DNA of 64,000 bases. Source: Stieleria magnilauensis (GTDB taxonomy: Bacteria; Planctomycetota; Planctomycetia; Pirellulales; Pirellulaceae). Below are positions 26,456-34,941 of this stretch, piece after piece. The stretch is from NCBI GenBank assembly GCA_007753675.1, contig CP036432.1:10263381-10327380 (forward strand), given 5' to 3'. Every line of letters starts with the position of its first letter. The first letter of the stretch is position 1. The notes beneath the pieces were generated by a model that saw only the letters and a program-made list of their open reading frames with translations, was not told the origin of the DNA and made no database searches. A program made the position numbers and the translations under genes.

Positions 26456-26635
26456 GGTGGCGAGAATTGGGTGCGATCACTTTGAAGACTGCGGAGGTGT
26501 CTCATTGATGGCGCGTGACGGGGTCAGACCGCGGAAATTCGATGTTTTTCCAATTGGCATTCAGGCTGCACCCTGTCAAACACGCACGTACCCACATCTC
26601 GCCCCATTCACTGAGACCCGTTCACTGAGACCCCG

Positions 26636-26722
26636 ATGCTGATTCGCTTGTTCGCCCTTCCGGCCGCCTTGCTCGCGCTGGCCCTTTATCTGGCAGCCTC
26701 CAATGCCCAGTCTCCGATCTGA
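26636..26722 (+). CDS. Possible 28-residue hydrophobic peptide
   Basis: An ATG at 26636 opens 28 codons ending TGA. The peptide has an early Arg, a hydrophobic run (LPAALLALALYLAA) and a short polar end, like a bare signal peptide or small membrane protein. No strong ribosome binding site precedes it and it lies in repeat-rich sequence, so it may be chance. Confidence 0.2.
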   Translation: MLIRLFALPAALLALALYLAASNAQSPI

Positions 26723-26786
26723 GCCAAAGGCGTTCGCAGTCCTTCACAGCAAACCGACCGCATTCCTCATTGCTACGGCGTGCAGC

Positions 26787-28139
26787 TCAAAACCCGTCGT
26801 GGTCGGCGCGATCACGTTCGGCGATCGTCAACTTGTACATGTCCTGAATCAGCTGGATATCGCATTCCCGCTGCTCGACTTTTCGGCGCGAGAACATGCG
26901 TTGTTGGGTGTTGACCATGACTTCGGCCGGCAGCAACGACTGCTGCCCGAACAGCCGGGCATAATTGACAAAGCTGGGAACGTTCGACGTCGCGAACCCA
27001 TACAACATGCTGCACACCCCGATGACCTTTCCGGTAAAGATGCTGGTGTTGATCGCCGTCTTGCTGTAGTCGCCCATGATGCAGCCGAGGAACTGCATGC
27101 CGGTGGCGATCTTTTCGTTCCCGTACTCGATATTAATTTTGCCGTACGTGTTCTTGAGGTCACTGTTGCAGGTCCCGGCGCCCAGGTTGATCCAGCTTCC
27201 TAAATAGCTGTGACCGAGAAACCCGTGGTGTTGTTTGTTTGTGTACGGCTCGATGACCGACGCTTCGACTTCACCACCGATTTTGACGGTGTGACCGAGC
27301 GAGACGCCATCCTTGAGCGCCGCGTGTTCGATGATGCGTGTCCCGCGTCCGGCGTAGACCGGTCCGGACAACAAACAGAAGGGACCGACTTTGACGTTCT
27401 CGTCCAACAGGATCGGCCCCTCGCTGGTATCGACGGCGGCATACTGTCCGATCGAGACGCCGTCGGCGACGAACACACCGTCGGCCGTTTCGGTGTATCC
27501 GCCGCGTGCCAGTCGCCACTGCATGGCCATCGGCATTTCCGTCATGTGCCAGGCGACGACTTCGTGGGGCCAACCGAACGCCGGCAGGTCGTCCGCGCTG
27601 ATCGGAAGCGAGTCGGTGGGCAGATCAGCGGCGAGTTCCAACAAGGATTTGGCCACACCGTCATCACTGAGCTTCTCCAGGTCGCCGACCGCTTTGCGAG
27701 CCGCTTTCTGAAACGGCGAAGCGGGCTCCTCCACCTTGTCGGCCGGGCTCGGCGGCAGCGCATCGAGCCGCGACGATTCCTTTGCCGTCAGACGAGCGGC
27801 CAAGATCGCACCGGTTCGATCGCAGCGGACCACACCGGCAACGGTGGCCGCACAGAGTGACTTGAGGGCCGCCAGGGTGTCGACGCGCGGGACCAATCGC
27901 GCGTTGACCAACAGAATCTCTTCGCCCCGAACCGAATCCCGCGAGGGAGCGGAAAGATCGGATTCCAGCAATTGAATCGGCGCCAAGTAGTTGCGAATGG
28001 AAACGGTCAATTCGCCGGGCAACAGCTTCAACCAATCGACCAACTGATAGCTCGCACACGTGATCGCATAAGCGGGCCGCGCGAGGGTGATCGGCTGGAG
28101 CTGGCTGACGGATTCGTCTTCGAAACAGATCAGTTTCAT
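26787..28139 (-). CDS. GlmU-like sugar nucleotidyltransferase-family protein
   Basis: 450 residues from the ATG at 28139; the frame is open further upstream without a credible start. The N-terminal 200 residues match the family known as putative sugar nucleotidyltransferases (LxPITxARPAYAI type). That family lacks the classic GxGTRM pyrophosphorylase signature. The C-terminal half (about 215-400) is a left-handed beta-helix of hexapeptide repeats with GlmU-like features (IEPYTNKQHHGFLGHSYLGSW, LGAGTCNSDLKNTYG). It probably handles an activated sugar for envelope polysaccharides. The exact substrate is unknown and acetyltransferase or nucleotidyltransferase activity is not proven by visible residues. 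Confidence 0.85.
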   Translation of the reverse strand: MKLICFEDESVSQLQPITLARPAYAITCASYQLVDWLKLLPGELTVSIRNYLAPIQLLESDLSAPSRDSVRGEEILLVNARLVPRVDTLAALKSLCAATVAGVVRCDRTGAILAARLTAKESSRLDALPPSPADKVEEPASPFQKAARKAVGDLEKLSDDGVAKSLLELAADLPTDSLPISADDLPAFGWPHEVVAWHMTEMPMAMQWRLARGGYTETADGVFVADGVSIGQYAAVDTSEGPILLDENVKVGPFCLLSGPVYAGRGTRIIEHAALKDGVSLGHTVKIGGEVEASVIEPYTNKQHHGFLGHSYLGSWINLGAGTCNSDLKNTYGKINIEYGNEKIATGMQFLGCIMGDYSKTAINTSIFTGKVIGVCSMLYGFATSNVPSFVNYARLFGQQSLLPAEVMVNTQQRMFSRRKVEQRECDIQLIQDMYKLTIAERDRADHDGF

Positions 28140-28328
28140 GGCGTGGTTGCTTGGCAGTGCAAAGGTTCGGCGTAGCGTTCGGGTTGTAGCGGTCGCGCAG
28201 TGTACCCGAACCGTTGACGTCTTCCGATGAGGATTTGGACGGTCAACGCGGCGTGGAAGCCGGTATCGACATCGGGACGGGCTAGGGTTTCTTACCTTGC
28301 AAACAACTCGATGTGCTCTTGATTGCCG

Positions 28329-29462
28329 ATGTGTCGACCCGATGCCCGTTTCTTTTGGCTCTTCACCCTCACGTTGACGGCGTTGATCACCGGCCGTGTC
28401 CAATCCCAAGCGCCGGCGTCGCCACAGACAGAACCGTCGGTTGAATTAGAAGCACTGGTCGCGGGATTGGCCGCCGATTCATTCTCCACACGTGGGCGAT
28501 CGGAAACGCGACTACTCGCAATGGCGATTGGCAGCGAAGTGTTGGCAGAACACATCAAAGCCCTGCTTCGCGCCAATCCGTTCCCGCCCCCGGACTTGGA
28601 GCTTTATCTTTCCAAGCAACGTTTATTGAGTCGTCTGGAAATGCGGGAGCGCGAGATCCTGATGGAACGTTTTCTCTACGACGCGTCGTTCGACGGTCGC
28701 GAGCTGACCGGATGGGAACAGTTTCGTGATGCCGCCGGGGGTGGTCATGACGCACGATTGATGTTCGCCGCGGCCGTCCAAGATCGCCCGGGGATCGGGC
28801 GTTTGCTGGCAGGAGTCTCGACCAATGCGACTCGCTGGGCAGAGATCGAAACCCTTGATCGACACGACATTGCGTCGTGGTCGGTCGTGCTTTCGTTGGC
28901 GTCGGCTCGCAAGCTGAAGACGGCCGACGGGGCGACGCTACGACTGGTCGCCCACTTGAGCAATCCCGGCAGCGGCCCGGAGGCGCTGCGTGACCACGAG
29001 CGCCGCGTCCTGTCGCGATTGGTCAGCAGTTTCTTGACCGACGCGCCGATCGATTTGCGTGACCGGTTGGTGATCGGGTTGCGGTACGATTGCGGTCAGC
29101 TGGTCGAATCGGATTGCCGACGGGTGTTGAACGATCCGGCCGAATCGCCGTCGCGAATTGCGACCGCTCTGTTGGCCGCGTCGAAGCTGAATTTTGCGAC
29201 AGCGGAAATCGACGCCTGGATCGCAAATTTTTCAGCCGACACGCGAATCAGCCACGTTTGGCGATCGATGGTACCGCCCAAGACGACTCATCGAACTCAG
29301 GTCCGCGACGTCGCACTGGCCCTGGCGCTGCATCGCGAGGGCATCGATCCGCGCACACGAGGTTTCGGTGCGTTGGTCGCCGATCCGATCCTGGTCTTTC
29401 GCCCCTACAGTTTGGGGTTCGAATCAGAATCAACGCGGCAGCGGGCCCACGCCAATCGCTAA
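28329..29462 (+). CDS. Secreted protein of unknown function
   Basis: 377 residues from the ATG at 28329 (a TTG two codons upstream is less likely). A signal peptide (1-25, ending RVQS) precedes an alpha-helical protein rich in Ala, Leu and Arg. The regular pattern of Leu/Ala pairs (about 45-330) suggests HEAT- or ARM-like helical repeats, but I cannot define units. No cysteine cluster or catalytic motif is visible. It is divergent from the GlmU-like gene, 189 bases apart, so the two may share a regulatory region. Confidence 0.75.
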   Translation: MCRPDARFFWLFTLTLTALITGRVQSQAPASPQTEPSVELEALVAGLAADSFSTRGRSETRLLAMAIGSEVLAEHIKALLRANPFPPPDLELYLSKQRLLSRLEMREREILMERFLYDASFDGRELTGWEQFRDAAGGGHDARLMFAAAVQDRPGIGRLLAGVSTNATRWAEIETLDRHDIASWSVVLSLASARKLKTADGATLRLVAHLSNPGSGPEALRDHERRVLSRLVSSFLTDAPIDLRDRLVIGLRYDCGQLVESDCRRVLNDPAESPSRIATALLAASKLNFATAEIDAWIANFSADTRISHVWRSMVPPKTTHRTQVRDVALALALHREGIDPRTRGFGALVADPILVFRPYSLGFESESTRQRAHANR

Positions 29463-29775
29463 AAAGTCCGCGAGCCAGAGTCACAGCAAGAGAGCTCTGT
29501 GCAAACACCGCACTCGGTTCACGTTGCACATCGGACGCCCGTGGTGCTGCTCAAGCTCCGCCGAGTGGGGGCCTCAACTGGTCGAGAAATCGTTGCGGCC
29601 GGTTTGCGCCGGCGAAACGTCTGCGGGAGAGGTAGCGTCGGCGACGGTCCTGAACCAAAAGGCCGCGTCCTGGGTCGGGGACAGGATAGCCGAATTGCCG
29701 CCGTTGGACTACGATTCGCGGGCATTGGCAACGTCCATTTCCACCCCAGGCCTAGCCCACGCGCGAGCCACCATC
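29463..29775. other. Intergenic region, nothing recognised
   Basis: 313 bases between the secreted protein and the aminotransferase. The frame of the aminotransferase stays open through it, but the translation is Arg/Ser-rich and unlike the enzyme family. I see no repeat, RNA or terminator. Confidence 0.5.
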
Positions 29776-30972
29776 ATGAGTCATCGTTTTTCCGTCATTC
29801 AAACCGCCCCCCCGGATGCGATTCTGGGACTCACCGAAGCTTTCAACGCGGACCCGAATCCAGGCAAGATGAACTTGTCGGTCGGGGTCTACAAGGACGA
29901 AAACGGGCAGACACCGATCTTGAAATCGGTCAAAGCGGCAGAGCAGAAGATCTTGGACAGCGAAGCGACCAAGGGCTATCTGTCGATCGATGGTTTGCCG
30001 GAGTACCGCGCCGATGTCCGCAATCTGGTCTTCGGGGAGACGTTGGCGGCCGATCGCGTGGCGGTGCTGCAAACGCCCGGCGGTACCGGGGCGTTGCGAG
30101 TCGCCGCGGATTTCATGCAGACCCAATTGCCAAAGGCCAGGATTTGGATGCCCAATCCCACGTGGGCCAATCATCCGGCGATTTTTTCCGCGGCGGGATT
30201 GCCGTCGGAAACGTATCGCTACCTGGGTGATGATCGCACGTCGCTGGATCTGGACGGCATGCTCGGTGCGCTCGACGACAACGCCAAACCCGGCGACGCG
30301 ATCCTGCTGCACGGTTGTTGTCACAACCCGACCGGCATCGACCCGACGCCCGAGGATTGGAAACAGATCGCAGCGGTGATCGCAAAAAAGAATCTGTTGC
30401 CGCTGATCGATTTTGCCTACCAGGGTTTCGGCGACGGGATCGAGCAAGACGCCGTCGGTTTGCGAACAGTCCTGGAACATGTCGACGAAGCGATCGTCTG
30501 CACGTCGTTCTCCAAGAACTTTGGCTTGTACAGCGAGCGGGTCGGCGCGGTTTCGCTGGTCGCGGCCGATGCCCCACAGTGCGCCGCGGCACTCAGTCAG
30601 CTGAAGCGAGTGGTTCGCACCAATTACAGCAATCCGCCGCGACACGGTGGTGCGATCGTCGCCACGATTTTGGCCGACGAGCAGCTGACCGAACTGTGGA
30701 AGGAAGAACTGGAAACGATGCGTTTGCGGATCACCAAACTTCGAGAACAATTCGTTGAAACCATGAAGTCGACCGGCTCGGGCCACGACTTCTCGTTCTT
30801 GCTTCGTCAGAAAGGCATGTTCTCCTACAGCGGGCTCAGCCCCATGCAGGTCGACGAGCTGAAGAGCAAGCACGGCATCTACATCGTCGGCAGCGGTCGG
30901 ATCAACGTTGCCGGCATGAGCGAAACCAAAATGAACTCCTTCTGCGAAGCGGTTGCTTCGGTCCTGTCATGA
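29776..30972 (+). CDS. aspC: Aspartate/aromatic amino acid aminotransferase
   Basis: 398 residues from the ATG at 29776, the family's normal length. PLP enzyme that transfers an amino group between aspartate or aromatic amino acids and 2-oxoglutarate. The catalytic lysine lies in SFSKNFGLYSERVG, and the NPTG motif (HNPTGIDPT), the DFAYQGFG aspartate/tyrosine segment and the C-terminal GRINVAG arginine for the substrate carboxylate are all present. It is of the E. coli AspC/TyrB type, and sequence alone does not separate these two. The last four bases overlap the start of the next gene (ATGA), so the pair is co-translated. Confidence 0.95.
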   Translation: MSHRFSVIQTAPPDAILGLTEAFNADPNPGKMNLSVGVYKDENGQTPILKSVKAAEQKILDSEATKGYLSIDGLPEYRADVRNLVFGETLAADRVAVLQTPGGTGALRVAADFMQTQLPKARIWMPNPTWANHPAIFSAAGLPSETYRYLGDDRTSLDLDGMLGALDDNAKPGDAILLHGCCHNPTGIDPTPEDWKQIAAVIAKKNLLPLIDFAYQGFGDGIEQDAVGLRTVLEHVDEAIVCTSFSKNFGLYSERVGAVSLVAADAPQCAAALSQLKRVVRTNYSNPPRHGGAIVATILADEQLTELWKEELETMRLRITKLREQFVETMKSTGSGHDFSFLLRQKGMFSYSGLSPMQVDELKSKHGIYIVGSGRINVAGMSETKMNSFCEAVASVLS

Positions 30973-31757
30973 GCAGTCAACCCACACCCTCAAGCCTTCG
31001 TCCCTCGGTTTGCATCGACGCCGTTTTTGAAGGCGTTGCGCCGCGCGAGGCGATCGCCCGCGTCAAAGCGTGTGGCATCGACGCCTTTGAATTCTGGGGC
31101 TGGTGGGACAAAGATCTCGCGGAGATCGAAGATGCCGCGGCGGAACACCAAATGCAAATCGCCGCCTGTTGCACCAAGTTCATCAGCCTGGTCGACCCGG
31201 CCAGTCGGGCTGCCTATCTAGACGGACTCGGCGAATCGATCGAAGCGGCCAGGCGGCTCGGATGCCCAACCCTGATTTCCCAGGTCGGCGACTTCCGGCC
31301 CGACGCCGGCAACGAAGCACAACACGATTGCCTGGTCGACGGGCTGCGCGAAGCAGCACCGATGTTGGAGCAAGCCGGCGTCACGTTGGTCTTCGAACCG
31401 CTAAACGATCTGATCGACCACGTGGGTTATTACCTGGTGCGGAGCGAGCAAGCGTTTGCGATCGTCGACCAGGTCGCCAGCGAAAACGTCAAAGTCGTCT
31501 TCGACATCTATCACCAGCAGATCAGCGAAGGCAACGTGATCCGCAATGCGACCGCCAACATCGGTCGGATCGGTCATTTCCACGCCGCCGGAAACCCGGG
31601 CCGAAATGAACTGACGCGGGGCGAACTGAATTATGGCGAGATCTTTCGCGCCATCGGTGAAACGGATTACGACGGCTACGTCGGGCTGGAATACTGGCCG
31701 ATCGGAGAGATCGAAGCCGGCTTGAAGGAAGCCACCCACCTGATGGCTGGGCGCTAA
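30969..31757 (+). CDS. hyi: Hydroxypyruvate isomerase-like TIM-barrel protein
   Basis: 262 residues, full family length. Hyi interconverts hydroxypyruvate and tartronate semialdehyde in glyoxylate use. The xylose-isomerase-like barrel carries the metal/acid residues in FEPLND (Glu), FDIYHQQ (Asp, His), HFHAAGNPGRNE (His) and GLEYWP (Glu), in the expected order. The overlap with the aminotransferase suggests a joint route for C2/C3 amino-keto compounds, such as serine, hydroxypyruvate and glyoxylate. That link is inferred. Related barrels act on other sugars, so the substrate is not certain. Confidence 0.88.
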   Translation: MSSQPTPSSLRPSVCIDAVFEGVAPREAIARVKACGIDAFEFWGWWDKDLAEIEDAAAEHQMQIAACCTKFISLVDPASRAAYLDGLGESIEAARRLGCPTLISQVGDFRPDAGNEAQHDCLVDGLREAAPMLEQAGVTLVFEPLNDLIDHVGYYLVRSEQAFAIVDQVASENVKVVFDIYHQQISEGNVIRNATANIGRIGHFHAAGNPGRNELTRGELNYGEIFRAIGETDYDGYVGLEYWPIGEIEAGLKEATHLMAGR

Positions 31758-31933
31758 CTACTGACAAGATATTTTCGCCCGTGTCGGAAACTTTTTGTGC
31801 AGACGAGATGATTTCCGCCGACTTCCGACCGGCTGCCCGCCGACGCTCGATTTTGCGAGAACTGTCGTAATTTGAGACGATCAGCCGGCGTAACACCCCA
31901 AATGGCGGCCTCGCTAAAGCGAGTGGCCAAGGA

Positions 31934-32182
31934 TTAGGTTGCCGTGAACGAGCCCATCCCCGGAACCTTGGGGAACTTCGGGCTCCCCGATTTGCCGAAA
32001 TTTCTCGGCCCGCGATAAAAGTTCTCTGGCGTGACAGAAACTCGACTCGCGTATCGCGACAGGTTTTTCATCAGCTTCATCTCTCTCAAATCGAGACGTT
32101 CATCACTGATTGCGACGCGGATGGACATCACCACCAACGCCAAACACAGCACAAATATCGAAGCGATCAAGACCCAAACCAT
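31934..32182 (-). CDS. Small membrane protein of unknown function
   Basis: 82 residues from the ATG at 32182, chosen because GAAGG lies nine bases upstream. The frame is open for 18 further codons. One hydrophobic helix (about 2-21, VWVLIASIFVLCLALVVMSI) starts the protein, followed by a basic, mostly polar tail with a Pro-, Gly- and Phe-rich end. It looks like a single-pass inner membrane protein with its tail in the cytosol or periplasm. No family is recognised. Convergent with the gene at 30969, divergent from ferrochelatase. Confidence 0.6.
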   Translation of the reverse strand: MVWVLIASIFVLCLALVVMSIRVAISDERLDLREMKLMKNLSRYASRVSVTPENFYRGPRNFGKSGSPKFPKVPGMGSFTAT

Positions 32183-32433
32183 GGTGGCACCTTCGTGGGA
32201 TTCATTGTTCACGGACGCGAACGCGCAAGAGTGCATTTTTCATGCCAATTTCGATGTTGCAGCGGGGTGATGGGAACCGGTGCTCGCCGACGTTTCTTCT
32301 GGAGCGAATTTCTGCTGCGGCCGACGATCGGCCCGGTCAACGATGCGACGACCAAGCCCCCTCTGACATCTGGATTGACGATCGGGGAGAATGTCCCGCC
32401 GGTTTCCATTCGCTCCGTGAACTCACCCGATCG

Positions 32434-33474
32434 ATGTCTGACCAAGACCTGCCCTACGATTCGTTCCTGTTGGTTTCCTTCGGCGGCCCGGAAGGCCCCG
32501 AGGACGTGATGCCGTTCTTGGAGAATGTGCTGCGAGGGAAAAACGTGCCACGCGAGCGGATGCTGGAGGTTGCCGAGCACTACAAGAGTTTTGGCGGCGT
32601 CAGCCCGATCAACGAACAGAACCGCCAGCTGCTGGCCGCGATCAAGACCGAGTTTGAATCCAACGGAATTGATTTGCCGGTTTACTGGGGCAATCGGAAT
32701 TGGCATCCGCTGTTCCCGGACACCTTGCGGCAGATGAAGGAAGATGGGTGCAAACGGGCGATTGCGTTTTTCACCAGCATGTTCAGTTGCTACAGCGGTT
32801 GCCGTCAGTACCGCGAAAACATCATCGCCGCGCAAGAGGAGGTCGGCGAAGGAGCCCCGTTGGTCGAAAAAGTACGGATGGGGTTCAATCATCCGGACTT
32901 CATCGAAACGATGGCGAGCAGTGTCCGCCGATCGCTGGCCGAGCTTGAAACCGAGCCGGGGGCGGCGACGGTGTTGTTCACCGCCCACAGCATCCCGATG
33001 GGGATGGCGGACAACTGCGACTACGTCAAGCAACTGCATGAAGCGTCGCGATTGGTCGCCGAGGCGGTGGGGGTCGAGACGTGGCGGTTGGTGTACCAGA
33101 GCCGCAGCGGCCCACCGCAGCAGCCCTGGCTGGAGCCGGATGTGTGCGACACGATCGCCGAGATGGATGATGCGGAGAAACTGAATCAGCTGGTGATCGT
33201 CCCGATCGGCTTTGTCAGCGATCACATGGAAGTGTTGTACGATCTGGACGACGAAGCGGCGACGCTGTGCCGAGAGCGTGGCATCAAGATGGGCCGTGCC
33301 GCAACACCGGGCATCAGTGCTGGTTTTGTCAGCATGATTCGCAAACTGGTGGAAGAACGCATCGGGCTTCGCCAGCAGAAGGACGCGGCCGGAATGTTGG
33401 GTCCGTGGCACGATGTCTGCCCGTCCGATTGCTGCCTCTACACCCCACGGCGGCCCCCGTCGCGGGCCCGCTAG
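32434..33474 (+). CDS. hemH: Ferrochelatase
   Basis: 346 residues from the ATG at 32434; the long upstream open stretch is not conserved-looking. HemH inserts iron into porphyrin in heme synthesis. The family signatures are present: LLVSFGGPEGPEDV at the start, the catalytic His in TAHSIP (about 190) and the GFVSDHMEVLYDLD segment, which holds the conserved acidic residues. The C-terminus ends with CPSDCC, a cluster of three cysteines. It might bind an iron-sulfur cluster, as in some ferrochelatases, but the spacing is not decisive. The substrate may be protoporphyrin IX or coproporphyrin III. Confidence 0.93.
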   Translation: MSDQDLPYDSFLLVSFGGPEGPEDVMPFLENVLRGKNVPRERMLEVAEHYKSFGGVSPINEQNRQLLAAIKTEFESNGIDLPVYWGNRNWHPLFPDTLRQMKEDGCKRAIAFFTSMFSCYSGCRQYRENIIAAQEEVGEGAPLVEKVRMGFNHPDFIETMASSVRRSLAELETEPGAATVLFTAHSIPMGMADNCDYVKQLHEASRLVAEAVGVETWRLVYQSRSGPPQQPWLEPDVCDTIAEMDDAEKLNQLVIVPIGFVSDHMEVLYDLDDEAATLCRERGIKMGRAATPGISAGFVSMIRKLVEERIGLRQQKDAAGMLGPWHDVCPSDCCLYTPRRPPSRAR

Positions 33475-33793
33475 TGCACCGTCAACTTTTAGGATTTGGG
33501 GTGCCGCGGAACTAATGCCCACCGATGGCAGCGCGACCCCACGGATGACAGGCAACGCTGTGAAGCATCTTTTAGCGGTAGGGCGCGAGCCCTCCGGTGC
33601 TTCGGGAACGATGAGGGACCGGAGGGCTTGCGCCCTGCCGCTAACACTTCGTCAAACGCAGGGAATAAATGCTTCACAGCGTTGGATGACAGGGTGCAAA
33701 AAATCCGTGGGTTCGCGCTGCCATCGGTGGGCCCAAATACCGTTTCCGAGACGCTCTTGACTCGATCTGCACCGATTGCGTATCGCGTCGGGG
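33475..33793. other. Intergenic region with MITE-like element
   Basis: 319 bases between hemH and a lipoprotein gene. Most of it is the repeat at 33555-33685. Flanks carry CCACCGATGGCAGCG and its complement, a distant match to the 116-base block at 1038. Confidence 0.7.
33555..33685. repeat. MITE-like palindrome, second copy
   Basis: 131-base imperfect palindrome with ends AACGCTGTGAAGCAT and ATGCTTCACAGCGTT and inner arms GCGGTAGGGCGCGAGCCCTCCGG / CCGGAGGGCTTGCGCCCTGCCGC-type. In reverse orientation it matches 5129-5257 over its whole length with few changes. The outer AGTGGCGT-type repeats of that copy are absent here. Confidence 0.85.
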
Positions 33794-34783
33794 ATGATTG
33801 TCACTTGCGTTCGTCCCCTCGCCCGTTGTGCCTTCCTGGTTGCGTGTTTCACGTCCCTGGGTGGCTGTCGCATGGGCGCTCCGATTCACGTTTGGTCGCC
33901 ACCAACGCTGCGTTCCACGGTGGGTCATTCGGTGATGGTTCCCAAGATCGTCGGTCCCCGGGAACTGGCCACGCCGATTCATGAAAAACTGCTGCAGGCC
34001 GCTCCCGCCGACGCCGGTCGTTCCACCCGCTTGGTTTCCGCCGAATCGATCAACGAATCGACGCCGGGCTTTGATCAAGGCGTCTCGCTGGTGTCTTACA
34101 ACGCCGACGACGAAAGTGATTTGGCGCTGGCCAAAAAGGCTCAACAAGGACACATCGACTTCATCTTGCGCGGCGAGATTCTGCCGGATCGGCGTCCCCG
34201 ATCCATCACCGAAGCGGGCAACCGGCTGACCGTTTCTTGGCGTTTAACGCCGGTCAGCGCGGACGTCCAAACACAGACCGAAGGTCGGCCCTTGGGCAAA
34301 CCGGTCGTGGTGGAATTGGAATCCGCGCTCAAACGCTACCCCGATTTAGCGTTGGCCGTCGACAAGGATGCGGCATTGCAATCGGCGCTCGTTCGCGAGA
34401 CCTTGCCGCTGATCACACCGTCGGTCGTGCGGGAACGTGTGCAGTTGGAAATCCCCTACTTGCTGCCCGGCACGCAAGCCATTCGTCGCGGCAATGCCTT
34501 GGCAGTCGCCGGGCGATGGGGTGAGGCGGAAGCGATCTGGCAAGAGGTTCAGCAGCGATATCCGTTTTCATCCGTCGCGGTGCACAATTTGGCGATCGCG
34601 GCGGTGGCCAAACAAGAGTTTGGACAAGCCAGGTCGTTGGCCAGTCAAGCTGTCCGGATGAAGCCGACCAAGCTGCACCAGCAAACCTTGGTCTGGGTCG
34701 AGCGAGCGCAGCGTGCCTACCACGAGGCCTTCGAGTTGCCGGATCCGCCGGAAGGCTGGTCGGTCACGCGGACAACACGTTGA
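33794..34783 (+). CDS. Lipoprotein of unknown function with TPR-like end
   Basis: 329 residues from the ATG at 33794; a TTG 18 bases earlier is a weaker alternative. The signal peptide ends in a lipobox (SLGGC, Cys25), so the mature protein is membrane-attached on the periplasmic side. The middle (about 60-220) is mixed alpha/beta. The last 100 residues contain two tetratricopeptide-like helical pairs (GNALAVAGRWGEAEAIWQEV... and HNLAIAAVAKQEFGQARSLA...), which usually bind partner proteins. No enzyme motif is seen. Confidence 0.8.
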   Translation: MIVTCVRPLARCAFLVACFTSLGGCRMGAPIHVWSPPTLRSTVGHSVMVPKIVGPRELATPIHEKLLQAAPADAGRSTRLVSAESINESTPGFDQGVSLVSYNADDESDLALAKKAQQGHIDFILRGEILPDRRPRSITEAGNRLTVSWRLTPVSADVQTQTEGRPLGKPVVVELESALKRYPDLALAVDKDAALQSALVRETLPLITPSVVRERVQLEIPYLLPGTQAIRRGNALAVAGRWGEAEAIWQEVQQRYPFSSVAVHNLAIAAVAKQEFGQARSLASQAVRMKPTKLHQQTLVWVERAQRAYHEAFELPDPPEGWSVTRTTR

Positions 34784-34798
34784 GCTTGGCTACATCGA

Positions 34799-34880
34799 TG
34801 AGGGGCCTCTCGCGCCAACGCGAACCGGCTGATCTCAAACGAATCTCAGCCGTTTGGCGCGAGCCTACGGGCCCTCACCT
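34799..34880. repeat. Imperfect palindrome between convergent genes
   Basis: TGAGGGGCCTCTCGCGCCAA at the left pairs with TTGGCGCGAGCC...GGGCCCTCA at the right, and an inner pair is CGGCTGATCTC/GATTCTCAGCCG-like. It is placed between two convergent stop codons and could act as a two-way transcription stop. No T-run follows. Confidence 0.7.
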
Positions 34881-34941
34881 TAGGAACCCAAGCTTGACTT
34901 AGCGGTATTGGGCTTCCATCGACAGGCCGTCACGCGGCCGG

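Larger units (their letters stand above)
26113..26786. other. Intergenic region with short repeats
   Basis: 674 bases between the NIPSNAP start and the stop of the GlmU-like gene. The left and middle parts carry GGGGTCTGTCCC repeats and an imperfect inverted pair around GATTGGT(n)CAAAAAAT (26248-26263 and 26302-26320). The rest, except for a possible short frame at 26636-26722, shows nothing I can assign. Confidence 0.6.
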
